The notes beneath the pieces are model-generated. The model was not told the origin of the DNA. It ran no database searches and was given only the letters and a program-made list of their open reading frames with translations. DNA of 64,000 nt from Apoda limacodes. Lineage: Eukaryota > Arthropoda > Insecta > Lepidoptera > Limacodidae. Of this stretch, positions 11,461 through 20,642 are shown piece by piece. The stretch lies in the NCBI GenBank assembly GCA_946406115.1, contig OX291557.1:7782501-7846500 (forward strand), in the 5' to 3' direction. The position numbers were made by a program, and so were the translations under genes. Each line of letters begins with the position of its first letter. Position 1 is the first letter of the stretch.

Positions 11461-13020
11461 TTCGTATTGCCCATCAGGCAATTTCTTTGTTGTCTTCTCC
11501 AGGACTTCCAGGGCTCTTCTGTCGCTGTCATGGCTCGGCAGCTTGGCTTCGATCCCCAGGGACTCTAATTTGAAGAAGTCTCGAACGATCTCATTGATCT
11601 CCTCTTCGTTCGAGATGCGACAGTGGTTGACAAAATGCACTGCTACTGTTGAAGCAGCGTCACAGCCATGTAGCACCCACCCGAGACTGGTGAGTGAGGC
11701 TACGGGCTCAGTCTTCTTTCCCTTCTTCAATCTTCTTGTCACTATGAGTCCCCAGTTGTCTTGCCCGATTAGAAGCTTGGGCTCTTCTTTATCGTAGACC
11801 AGCTGATCTTTAATGGCGCTTAAATGCTGGCAGTTACGGATGTCCTCTATTGCCACCTTCTGTTGCGACTGCTTAAGGTCCTCCATTGTTCGGAGCTCTA
11901 TTGCCCTCTTGTCTCTTCTGTAGGCCCCTTTAATTTTAATTTTCAGACGTTCGGAGCTATTTTTCTTAATTATTTTTCCGCCAACGGTTTCTATTGTCAG
12001 AGTCTCTTTCTTCCCATTGACTCCGATTTGTTCAGCAACCTTTGAGTCCAATAGTGACACCGTTGAGCCCTCGTCCAGAAGCGCCAAGACCCTGGCATGC
12101 CCCTTCGGTCCATATACGTCTACTGGCATTATTTTTAAGTAGACCTTTTCGTTACTTATTGTTGTATGGATTGAAGCGATTTTTTTTTTTTTTTCTTCAG
12201 CTTCTTCTCCTTCCTGCTGGCCCAGTTGGTAACACTGACTGGTGCCTGGTGCTTCTGCTCTGTTTGGCGGCTTCTCTGAATGGAGGGACGTGTGATGCCA
12301 TCTGCCGCACTTCTTGCATACCGGCGCCTTGCAATTCAACCTTGAGTGCCGGAAGCGTAGGCATTTGAAGCATGTCCTTGTTTTCTTCGCTATGTCCCAT
12401 TTTCCATTCAGGTCAGCCTCTTTAAAAGTTTTGCAGTCAAGCAAGTAATGATCGCCTTCGCATCCCGTACAGGCGATTTTCTTCCTTTCTTGAGGCGGCT
12501 CCCGTACGTTGTTTATTGATTTGTGCTCTGGTTCCCAATTTCTCTTCGGTACGCTTGTGGGTTCCCAGGGCTTCCTTGGTTGTGGTGGAACCGCCTTGTA
12601 AGTCCTCCTCAGCTCTTCAGGTGGAGCAAAGTCCCCACAGATGTCGGCTTCTAGTCCGAGGAATGCGTCCAGTAGGATGAGCTCAGGCATCTCTTCATCC
12701 CTTCTTTGTCGATGGTACGCAAACCAACGGAACTTCATAGAAGACGGCATCTTTTCAGTTAGGCTCTTCAATGTTTCAGGAGGGCTGAGGTATTGACTCT
12801 TCTTCAGTGCTTTGATGCTTGCTACTGCATTTCGGACCCGGCTTGCAAACTGGCAGATGTCGCTTGGGTTTTCATTGACCCTTGGTAGACTCTTCATTTT
12901 TTCTAGCTCAGCTAAGGCCAGGGCTCCAGGTCTTCCGAATCTTGCTTCCAGTCCCGTCATGACTTCCTTCGGATCTTCGGCGGTGAATAGCAGGCTTTGT
13001 ACAGCTTCCCTTGCCTTTCC
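11461..13020 (-). pseudogene. gag-pol: BEL/Pao gag C-terminus, protease and RT start
   Basis: This continues in the same frame after the TAA at 13023-13021. It contains the end of the gag Pao-type domain, then zinc knuckles CTGCEGDHYLLDC, CFKCLRFRHSRLNC and CKKCGRWHHTSLH. Next is a retroviral-type aspartic protease core, ALLDEGSTVSLLD, with the DxGS-like active site. It ends with the start of the RT region (FFKLESLGIE ... LPDGQYE), where the LINE fragment interrupts it. It is about 520 codons long. As part of a polyprotein it needs no start of its own. Confidence 0.9.
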
Positions 13021-13797
13021 TTAGACTGCCCTTCGTAAACGTGCCAGATTCTGCACGTTGGACAAGGATGGAGCTGTATCCTCAAATGACCTTCTAAAAG
13101 CCAGCCATTCTTCACAATTGCCATTGAAGTATGGAAGTTCGGTGAATCTGGATGCTGCTGCTGTGTCTGGAGCCTTTTCGGTGAGCTTAGCGATAGCTTG
13201 GGCCAGCTCTTGGATGTCGCTCTTCTTTTCTTTGGTTGAAGCTGGCCTTTCGTGATGATGTCTTCGCTTGTCCTGCCTCTCTTCAGTTTGGACAAGCCAT
13301 TCCTCCACTTCATGGGTCTTTTCGAAGATCTCTATTTCTTCTTCTTCTTCGGACTCGGCTTCCACTTCTGCTAGCTTTAGTTTGGCTTGAGCCAGCTCAA
13401 CTTCTTTACGAGCCAGCTCCATTCTAGCACGAGCCTCCGCTTGTCTTCTCTTGTTTGAGCGGACGGACTGCGTGTCGATGTCACGGTTCCTCCTTTGGAC
13501 TTGACCATTCGTTGTACCCTTTTCTTTGGGCAGCGGTGCAGGCGGTGGCAATGCAGGCCTGGCTGGTACTGCGTTGTTGGTGTCAGCTACGATATTCAGC
13601 TCCCCGGACTCTTCTGCACTGGTGCTGGGGGGGGCTGTCCTTATTGTCTTCGTAGACTGACTGGTGACGTCAGTACTAGTTTCGGTCGGCGTGCACTGGC
13701 TCCAATCTCTCGATGTACCGCTGCTCTCTCCAGTAGTCTTCGTCTGGGTTGACTCGGTCGTCTTGGAACGCGATGAATCGGATCTTGTGGTCGGCAT
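13021..13797 (-). pseudogene. gag: BEL/Pao gag N-terminal part
   Basis: The chosen start is the ATG at 13797 (MPTTRSDSSRSKTTES), about 50 bases after the LTR. The longer frame upstream only reads back into primer-site and LTR sequence. The product has a low-complexity Ser/Thr-rich start and a charged coiled-coil segment (about residues 120-180, rich in ARMELARKEVELAQAKLKL). It ends with the BEL/Pao gag motif PYFNGNCEEWLAFRRSFED. It stops at an in-frame TAA (13023-13021) after RLRRAV, and clear gag homology continues in the same frame. This is therefore a nonsense mutation, or possibly readthrough, rather than the natural end. Confidence 0.88.
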
Positions 13798-13822
13798 GTT
13801 GACGGCTTCTTTTTTCCCAAAT

Positions 13823-13839
13823 CCGGCTCGACAGGACCA
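13823..13839 (-). promoter_or_regulatory. Candidate tRNA primer-binding site
   Basis: In element sense TGGTCCTGTCGAGCCGG starts 6 nt after the end of the 5' LTR. TGG would pair with a tRNA 3' CCA end. I cannot assign the tRNA with confidence. Confidence 0.55.
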
Positions 13840-13845
13840 GAAAAT

Positions 13846-14652
13846 TGTTACGAACACGCACAGCGGCGACGGGCGTAGGCTAGCTTCCTCGGTTGCTAAA
13901 ACGAAGCTACGACAACGAAGCGCCGTAGAAATTAGACAACCGTACGGTAGCTAGCTACTAGACTAGGCCACTGACGTGTTTCTAGTGGACTGTATGTTGT
14001 GGGCGACCGTATTGCGGGCCGGACGGGTGAAGCCGGGTGTCGCACTTGTGAACCGCTGACCACGAAGATTTCTTGAGCGCAAAATAAAATAGCCGAAGTG
14101 AAGCTGAGTCTTCTTGTGAAGAATTTATTTACACTAGAGCACTTATTTTACACTTAATTTCTAGCAGAGTTTCTTCCTTTTTCCTAGCAGCGTTTCTTTC
14201 TTGAACCTTCAATTGAGCACTTATTTTCTTGCAGAGTTTCTTCCTTGATTGTTGGTTCTTCCTTTCTTGATTTCTTGCTGCGAACTGCGACTGCGAACTG
14301 ACCATGACCGCTGGATCGCTCGAGTTTTAAACAATTTCGAACAAAGCGGCAGGCCATAAAATTACCGTTACGGTTGTAAACTATAGCTAGACTACTCTTA
14401 CAATTCTTGCTGTCCTTGTCTACAACTCGTTTGTATGGAGGTACATGTTTTTGTTATTTTAAAATATAAAAATGAATTTTCTCTACATTACAATTACTTC
14501 CTACAGATAGATATTAATTTTACAAACATAATGAAATAGAATTCATACAGATATCTCACAAACTGTGGCTTTAAGAGCCAAAAAATGCAAAGGGCGTCTC
14601 GCAAGCGTATTGCTTATAATTTCAAAATTCACGCCCGGCTTAGTAGCTCCAC
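13846..14652 (-). repeat. BEL/Pao 5' LTR, inner part
   Basis: This is the 807-bp promoter-distal part (element sense) of the split LTR, collinear with 6632-7438 apart from two substitutions. It stops at GTAGCTCCAC, where LINE-A begins. Confidence 0.93.
14643..14652 (+). repeat. LINE-A target-site duplication (left)
   Basis: GTAGCTCCAC here is repeated at 20283-20292 after LINE-A. The same sequence is single-copy and uninterrupted in the other LTR at 7429-7438. Confidence 0.88.
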
Positions 14653-15036
14653 CTATCCTATCATCATCTATCTATCATCCTTGTGTATAATACTCTCCAA
14701 GTTAAAATTATATCTCAAGTGAAAAAAGTGTATGTGCTTCAAGACAACAATTCCTGTAGACGGCGGACGTGCGTGCACAGACGAGACTAGGTGTTTGTTG
14801 TGTTCTGCGTGTTTGCGCCTACAAAAGCAGCGCTTGAAGGTAGACGGTTTCCGCTTTTTCAGCGGTCTTGAGGAGGATTTAGCGGTAAGCGATTTTACTG
14901 TATTTTCTCGGCATTTATTGCCACGGATCGCCGTCGTTTGTCGCTCTTCCAAGGGCGGCCCTTTTTGGGCCACCCCTTCAGACCCAGCTGCAGCCGGACT
15001 CGCATCAAGGGATGCTGGTAGCAGCCATTTAGCGGA
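14653..15036 (+). other. LINE-A 5' UTR
   Basis: 384 bp before ORF1. It shares a TGTAGACGG-rich block (about 14754-14775) with the LINE-B 5' UTR. Such regions usually hold the internal promoter of non-LTR elements. I see no defined promoter motif. A short hairpin CCGCT...AGCGG lies near 14848-14865. Confidence 0.6.
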
Positions 15037-17113
15037 ATGCCGCCACCTCCAGGACTCCCACCACCGGTACGTAGAGGAGGCGTACGTAAACGGGGCGTAT
15101 GGTTACGCTCCCAGCCCTCAGCCGCCGTTGTGGCGCGTAATTTATTTACCGGCGAAATTTCTGCCGCGGACCGGCCCTTTTCGGTCGCGTTCCCACCCTC
15201 TCGGCCCCCGTCTAGGACCTCTATGGCCTCGGCCATATCACAGACGTCGGTGTACTCGGCCTCTGAGTCCGGCGACGAGATATTTAGGGACGAGGACCTC
15301 CCTACCCTCCCGTCGATGCTCTCTCCCATAGAGGACACCCCGCCCCGGCCAGACCCAAATTCATCCACCACAAATAAGGACAGTACGTCAAAAATAACGC
15401 CCCCCATGTCAGCACCGCGGAACTTGAACCCGCCCTCAATTCCTCTACCGCAAAGAGACCCACGGGTACGCGGCAGAGACACACGGCCGAGACCCTTTGC
15501 TCTCAGCCCTTCCAAGGACCCCACCGAGCGTGCCCGACTTGAGGCAAGAGAGGTAATTGCCGATCGGCAAAAGGCTCTCGCCAACCAACCGAGTACTTCC
15601 AAAGCCGCTGTAGAGGTGCCCCATGACCCCATCCCTGTTGAAGGGATGGAAATTGCCGAAGTCACCCCCCCCCAGCCTGCCGCACCCCCCGCGCCAGCGC
15701 CGCCCAGCGGTCGCTCCTATGCCCAGGCAATAAGCGCCCAAACCGCTATAGCCCCACCATCGCAATCTGTCGCTCAGCCGGCTAGCGTTGATGTCAGTGC
15801 CAACGACAAAAAAGTCAAAAATAGCCACCCCCCCATAGTCGTAGAGTCCCTCCCCCAGTGGTCGACGCATCTAAAAAAGATGCACGCTATATTAGGCCAC
15901 GCACCCAACGCCCGGCCGTTTGGCAAAGGGGTACGATTTTTCCCTAAATCGCCTCTAGAGTATCGTACGGTTGTGGCCTATATAGACGAGCTGTCTAAGC
16001 TGGATCACGCAGTATCTTGGTACTGCTACAGCTTAGACAGCGATCGACCACACAAAATTGCCATCAAGGGGCTCCCGCAGGATACCTCGCTTGACGAGCT
16101 TGCTGAGGACCTCGCATTGGCCAACTTCCCTGTGTCGCACGTGCGGCAAATTCCTGCAGTTAGGGGTCGACCTAACTGCATTTATTATGCCCAGCTGCAA
16201 CACAAGCATACTTCTGCCGAGCTGCAACAGCTGTACGCAGTAAATGAGCTGCTCAGCATGCCTGGCATAACAATTAAGGCCTGGCGTACTCGCCCCGGTC
16301 CGGCACAATGCCATAGGTGCCAGGCATTTGGCCACGCCTCCTCTAACTGCCACCGGCCAATCAAATGTGTGCGCTGCGGCGGCGAGCACCCGGCGTCCGA
16401 CTGCGATCGACAATCGGTTGCAGTCAAATGCGTCAACTGCAGGCAAGCGCACACAGCCAACAGCCGCTCGTGTCCCGTTTTCCGGCGCGAGGCGAGACGT
16501 AGGGGGGTGACCATTAACCCTCCGTTGCCCCGCAATAAAGCCCAACGGGCTACAAATTTGCCCCCGCCTTCACCTACTCCCCTGCAACAATTGCAGCCGC
16601 AGGAGTACGACTTGTCCTCGGGCGCAAATTTAATGCCCCTCCGCCAATCCCCCCACCGATAGATCCCAAGCTCTCGGAGGGAAAAAAAAGAGGCCTCGAC
16701 GCAAAAAATCCGCACCCCAGCCCACAACAACAGTTCAGGCTAACGTTCCGACAGTACCGGACACACAGTTCGCCCCATACATTTTTATGCCCCCCCCCCA
16801 ATTTGCGGACCCCCCACACCCCCCTAAGCCATTGTTAGCGCAAACATTTACAAAAATGCAGCCGCAAGCGGCCGCTAAACAACAGACGCAACCTTCTACG
16901 TCAAACCGCCCTAGTGGCATGCTACACACACAGGGCCCACCCCGCATGCAAGCTGGTGCCCTCAACGTGGCTAGAGCCGCAATAGCGGCACTAAACGCGG
17001 CCATAGAGGCCATCGCAGCCGGCCAAAATCCGTTGCCAGCCCTTTTTAATGGATTGGCACAACTCACCACAATTCTCACGTGGGAATTTAATGGGGCCTC
17101 ATCGGGGCCTTAA
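15037..17113 (+). pseudogene. LINE-A ORF1 (gag-like), one frameshift
   Basis: ORF1 starts at ATG 15037 (MPPPPGLPPPVRRGGVRKRG), matching the start of LINE-B ORF1. The first frame runs 541 codons to 16662. From about residue 343 lies a PRE_C2HC-type domain (IKGLPQDTSLDELAEDL...), then three zinc knuckles beginning with CHRCQAFGHASSNC near residue 425. Homology to LINE-B then continues in the next frame, from about 16637 to the stop at 17111-17113 (ending ARAAIAALNAAIEAIAAG...). One extra base, probably in the C run at 16635-16638, therefore breaks the frame. ORF1 proteins of this type bind element RNA and chaperone reverse transcription. The C-terminal part overlaps the start of ORF2 by 65 nt. 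Confidence 0.87.
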
Positions 17114-19799
17114 ATTGAGAATTGTGTACTGGAACCCTGGGGGCATAACTGGCAAGACAGCCGCCCTCAGAACGTTAGTCCAGGAACACGATGTTCACAT
17201 TGTATTACTGGGCGAAACGAAACTCCGAGGTGAACATGAGCTCCGCATTCCAAATTTCTTCACCTATAGGCGAGACGAAATTTCTCCCGCTAATATGGCC
17301 TTCAGGGGTACGGCTGTATTAATTAGACGTGACCTTATTCACGAATTATTACCCCTTCCCCTTTTTACATACATTCGGTCTATAGGTGTAAAACTAAAGG
17401 TCGGCAATGCGGAGCTTAAAGTCTTTGCCGCATATAAGCCACCATCAACCCCCTTCGATCCAAGTGACATCGACAATATCCTTTGCGATGCCACCCCCAC
17501 ACTTATCTTAGGTGACCTCAACACCAAACATCAACACTGGGGTTCACGAATTTCATCCAAATCGGGTCGTGAACTAAAAGCAGATGCTGAGAGCAAAAAC
17601 TATTTAGTCATCGGTCCAGGATCACCAACGCACTACCCCTCTACTGACAATCACGCGCCGGACGTATTGGACATCGCATTAGCCCACAACATTAGCTGGT
17701 CAATGTCGTTAGAGGTCCTCCACGACACTGACACTCAGCATCTGCCAATCTTATTGGTCCTTGGAGTGTCCGCAACTGGTAAACCGCTCCCCAACCCCCG
17801 CAGAATAACAGACTGGGCCACTTTCCACCGCGCCATGCTGGACTATAAACTCCCGGCTGGTGGCATTTCTACTCCCTTAGAGGTCGAAGAGGCAGTTAGT
17901 ACTTTTACAACTGCCATTGCACAGGCCCTAAGGGAGTCCACCAGTATCTCAGCCACAGTTTCTGGTAAAAAACTTTTACCGGCGCACCTCCGCGCAAAAA
18001 TTAGGGAAAAAAGGGCCCTTCGTAAGCACTGGTGTCAAACTCGCTGCCCAGTTGCTAAGAGGGACCTTAACAGGTTCAGCGCAGAACTGCGGTCAGAAAT
18101 CGCCAACTACAGGCAGCATTCGTGGGACCAAGTGATTTTTAAAGCCAGTGAGGATGACACGGCACTGTATCGCTTGGCCCGACAAATAACCAAAACCCCC
18201 GCCCCAATTTGCCCTCTCATAGATTCCGCTGGCATTCGCCACTACCATGCAGCGGAACGCGCGGAACTTTTTGCGGAACATTTTGAGGACCAATTTAGGC
18301 CGAACCCCATTATCGACCCCGACCACACATTAGGAGTTACAGAACGCGTAGAGCAGATTCTCGCGGCCCCAGCCACACCACTAAGAGGTGATTATTTTAT
18401 TTCGCCTAAAGAGGTCAGGAAGGAGGCCTCTAAACTTAACAAGCGCAAATCACCCGGTCCCGACGAGATTCCAAACACAGCGATTATTATGCTGCCTAGG
18501 AAGGGTCTGGTGGCACTCACCCGTATCTTTAATGGGATATTGCGCACTGGACATTTCCCATCTCCGTGGAAGATCGGCAAAATCATTGTTCTCCCGAAAC
18601 CAGGGAAAGATCGTCATCGCCCAGAACATTACCGACCGATTACACTGCTGTCCAACTTAGCCAAGTTGTTCGAACGCCTACTTTTACTTAGGATATCCCC
18701 GCATATCCAGCTTAGGCCTGAACAGTTTGGTTTTAGAGACAGCCACAGTACCACTCTTCAGCTTGTACGAGTGCTCCATCACATGGCCTTCGAGCTAAAC
18801 AAGGGCAGGCGCACTGTCGGAGTCTTTCTCGATATGGAGAAGGCTTTCGATCGAGTTTGGCACGAAGGCTTAATACACAAGCTGTTAGAGACGGACATCC
18901 CTCCGATGCTCGGGCGAGTAATAGCCTCGTTTCTGGACAAACGAAGCTTCTATGTCTCAGTCGAGAACAACCAGTCAGCATGTAAACCCATTAGAGCAGG
19001 GGTACCTCAAGGTAGCTGCCTATCGCCACTGCTATACGCGTTATACACCAACGACATCCCCACTCTCAGTGACTCCGGTCTAGCTGAAGGTGTTGAAGAC
19101 GTCATCCTAGCCCTTTACGCGGACGACAGCGCCTATATGTCCTCCTCCCGCAAAGCTAGTTTAGCAGCCAAAAAAATGCAGCGACTATTGGACACTTTGC
19201 CTGGCTGGCTGGACAAGTGGAGAATAGCCGTTAATGCCAGCAAGACATCAGCACTATTGACCGGCCTGCAAAAGTTTCTCCCACCGAAACTTGTGTTTCG
19301 AGGTCAAGTCATTGAGTGGCAACCCAGCGTAAAGTACCTAGGTTGTATTATAGACCGCCCCTTACGCATGCGCAAAATGCTAGACCATGTGTCAGCAGGC
19401 GCGGTCGCGTCACGGGCGTGCCTTAGACCGGTGCTTTCCTCTGACTTGCCACTCAGAACCAAAATTCGCCTGTACAAGTTGTACATACGGTCGAGACTGA
19501 CCTACGCAGCCCCTGCTTGGTACGGTCTTCTATCTTCTACCAACAAACGTAAGCTCCAGGTTGTCCAAAATAAGTCGCTGAGATTAATCACCGGCGCGGG
19601 ACGCTACGTCCGCAACTCCACCATCGCTAGAGACACCAAAACCGAGCCACTCGCAGAGTTCATATCTGGTTTGTCGAAACGTTTATTCACCAGCGCTGAC
19701 AACAGCCACCACGTACACTTAAGGGGCATAGCACCCCTACACGCCCGCCCGCCAGAAGGCAGGGCTCTCCCCCGAGAGCTTATTCCTGTGGGTGAATAA
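17049..19799 (+). CDS. LINE-A ORF2: endonuclease-reverse transcriptase
   Basis: A 916-residue polyprotein, apparently intact. The N-terminal APE-type endonuclease (about residues 22-245) shows LRIVYWNPGG, LLGETKL, LILGDLNTKHQHWGS and the terminal DTDTQHLPI, so the catalytic Asn, Glu and Asp residues are present. The RT (about 440-720) shows RKSPGPDEIPNTAI, YRPITLLSNLAKLFERLL, FLDMEKAFDRVWH, AGVPQGSCLSPLLYALYTND and the YADD box at about 689. The C-terminus (YVRNSTIARD...) is typical of the Jockey clade, with no RNase H. ATG 17049 lies inside the ORF1 frame; a later in-frame ATG (MGPHRGLK) is also possible. The endonuclease nicks target DNA and RT primes from the nick. Confidence 0.93.
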   Translation: MDWHNSPQFSRGNLMGPHRGLKLRIVYWNPGGITGKTAALRTLVQEHDVHIVLLGETKLRGEHELRIPNFFTYRRDEISPANMAFRGTAVLIRRDLIHELLPLPLFTYIRSIGVKLKVGNAELKVFAAYKPPSTPFDPSDIDNILCDATPTLILGDLNTKHQHWGSRISSKSGRELKADAESKNYLVIGPGSPTHYPSTDNHAPDVLDIALAHNISWSMSLEVLHDTDTQHLPILLVLGVSATGKPLPNPRRITDWATFHRAMLDYKLPAGGISTPLEVEEAVSTFTTAIAQALRESTSISATVSGKKLLPAHLRAKIREKRALRKHWCQTRCPVAKRDLNRFSAELRSEIANYRQHSWDQVIFKASEDDTALYRLARQITKTPAPICPLIDSAGIRHYHAAERAELFAEHFEDQFRPNPIIDPDHTLGVTERVEQILAAPATPLRGDYFISPKEVRKEASKLNKRKSPGPDEIPNTAIIMLPRKGLVALTRIFNGILRTGHFPSPWKIGKIIVLPKPGKDRHRPEHYRPITLLSNLAKLFERLLLLRISPHIQLRPEQFGFRDSHSTTLQLVRVLHHMAFELNKGRRTVGVFLDMEKAFDRVWHEGLIHKLLETDIPPMLGRVIASFLDKRSFYVSVENNQSACKPIRAGVPQGSCLSPLLYALYTNDIPTLSDSGLAEGVEDVILALYADDSAYMSSSRKASLAAKKMQRLLDTLPGWLDKWRIAVNASKTSALLTGLQKFLPPKLVFRGQVIEWQPSVKYLGCIIDRPLRMRKMLDHVSAGAVASRACLRPVLSSDLPLRTKIRLYKLYIRSRLTYAAPAWYGLLSSTNKRKLQVVQNKSLRLITGAGRYVRNSTIARDTKTEPLAEFISGLSKRLFTSADNSHHVHLRGIAPLHARPPEGRALPRELIPVGE

Positions 19800-19815
19800 G
19801 TTTACTTATTCACCC
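19790..19815 (+). promoter_or_regulatory. LINE-A hairpin over the ORF2 stop codon
   Basis: Perfect 11-bp stem: GGGTGAATAAG (19790-19800), loop TTTA, CTTATTCACCC (19805-19815). The TAA stop (19797-19799) is inside the stem. LINE-B has an equivalent hairpin of unrelated sequence at 25436-25462. Confidence 0.8.
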
Positions 19816-20099
19816 TCCTATCTCCTTACCCTCCTCCCTTCATTTCATTTCCTTTCATTCCATTTTTATTGCCCATCTCGCCTCTATTTTATTTCTGCTT
19901 TTATTTCTGTTTTTATTTCGCTTTTATTTTTATTTTATTTTTATTTTTATTTTCGTTTTTGTTTTGTTTTTGCTTCATTTTTATTTTATTTTAATTTCGC
20001 TCTTTTGTTTTGCTTTATTTTTACTTTTGTTTTATTTTGCTTCTATTTTTGTTTTCTATTCTGGCGTCTACTCTCGTATTTTATTTTTTCTATTTTCTA
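19816..20099 (+). other. LINE-A 3' UTR U-rich tract
   Basis: About 280 nt of strongly T-rich RNA-sense sequence made of TTTTATTT/TTTTGTTT-like units. It sits between the stop-codon hairpin and the structured 3' end. LINE-B has a shorter T-rich tract in the same place (25463-25618). Confidence 0.8.
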
Positions 20100-20282
20100 T
20101 ATCGCTTATGGCGATAATATATTAGCCGCAAAGGGGCCTGAAAAGTAGGCCGCCTTTTTAAACTTCACCGGGGGTGTTTAGCACCCCTGAGCTTCTGCCC
20201 GGGTCATGGTGGGAGGTAAATTCCCCTCCCCCGACACCCGCACCTCATCACCCAGCAGGGTGTAAGAGAAGATACCCCGTTG
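20100..20282 (+). ncRNA. LINE-A structured 3' terminal RNA module
   Basis: Predicted helices in order: TATCGC/GCGATA (20100-20105, 20111-20116); GGCCT/AGGCC with loop GAAAAGT (20135-20139, 20147-20151); an 8-bp stem at 20169-20176 with 20182-20189; CGGGT/ACCCG (20200-20204, 20236-20240) enclosing GGGAGG/CCTCCC (20211-20216, 20225-20230); and CACCC/GGGTG (20249-20253, 20258-20262). LINE-B has the same order with different stem sequences. The element ends without poly(A). This is a likely recognition signal for the element's RT, by analogy with structured 3' UTRs of site-specific LINEs. Confidence 0.75.
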
Positions 20283-20296
20283 GTAGCTCCACGGCA
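20283..20296 (+). repeat. Shared target site between LINE-A and LINE-B
   Basis: GTAGCTCCACGGCA. The first 10 bases duplicate 14643-14652 (LINE-A duplication). Bases 20284-20296 duplicate 25801-25813 (LINE-B duplication, 13 bp). Confidence 0.88.
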
Positions 20297-20642
20297 TCAT
20301 ACATCACATTCAGCTTGATCGTTCGTTTGGAGTATCTTGTTTCTTTCGCTTCGTTTCTTTCTGAATTGCTCCTATGAACAAATCATTCTGCGTGAAAAAC
20401 CTTTTGTTTGTAGACGGTGTGCGTACGTGCGTTTTGTGTGTTGCGGGTGCTCGTTCGAGCCGAAGCGTCATCGTCATCGCTCATCGTGTGCGAGCAAGAA
20501 GGCAACAGACTGCTGTCTCCTTCACTCTCGATAGGCAATTTGGAATAGGAGTAAGTGTTTTTTCTTATTTGCTCTGGTTCCGGCCGCCTCTGTGCGTGCC
20601 CGTCGAGGGATGTCGTTGTAGTCAGCGTCTTCAACCCTACAG
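20297..20642 (+). other. LINE-B 5' UTR
   Basis: 346 bp before ORF1. It contains a TGTAGACGGTGTGCG block (about 20409-20425) also found in LINE-A. It is otherwise diverged. An internal promoter is expected from family knowledge but not recognised. Confidence 0.6.

Larger units (their letters stand above)
14653..20282 (+). mobile_element. LINE-A: full-length jockey-like non-LTR retrotransposon
   Basis: A 5,630-bp element on the plus strand, opposite to the host BEL element. It has a 384-bp 5' UTR, ORF1 (gag-like, PRE_C2HC plus zinc knuckles), ORF2 (APE endonuclease and RT) and a 483-bp 3' UTR made of hairpins and a U-rich tract. It lacks a poly(A) tail. It is flanked by a 10-bp duplication (GTAGCTCCAC) and followed after four bases by LINE-B. 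The element is markedly GC-richer than the surrounding DNA. ORF1 has one frame disruption and ORF2 is intact. The PRE_C2HC-type domain, the zinc knuckles and the RT style place it near the Jockey clade. This placement was made by eye. Confidence 0.92.

Noticed and set aside
14895..15665. 256-codon minus-strand open frame
   Set aside because: It is the complement of LINE-A ORF1, a GC-rich Pro/Ala-coding region that leaves the reverse frame open by chance.
16033..16730. Minus-strand open frames of 170-181 codons
   Set aside because: Antisense shadows of the LINE-A zinc-knuckle region.
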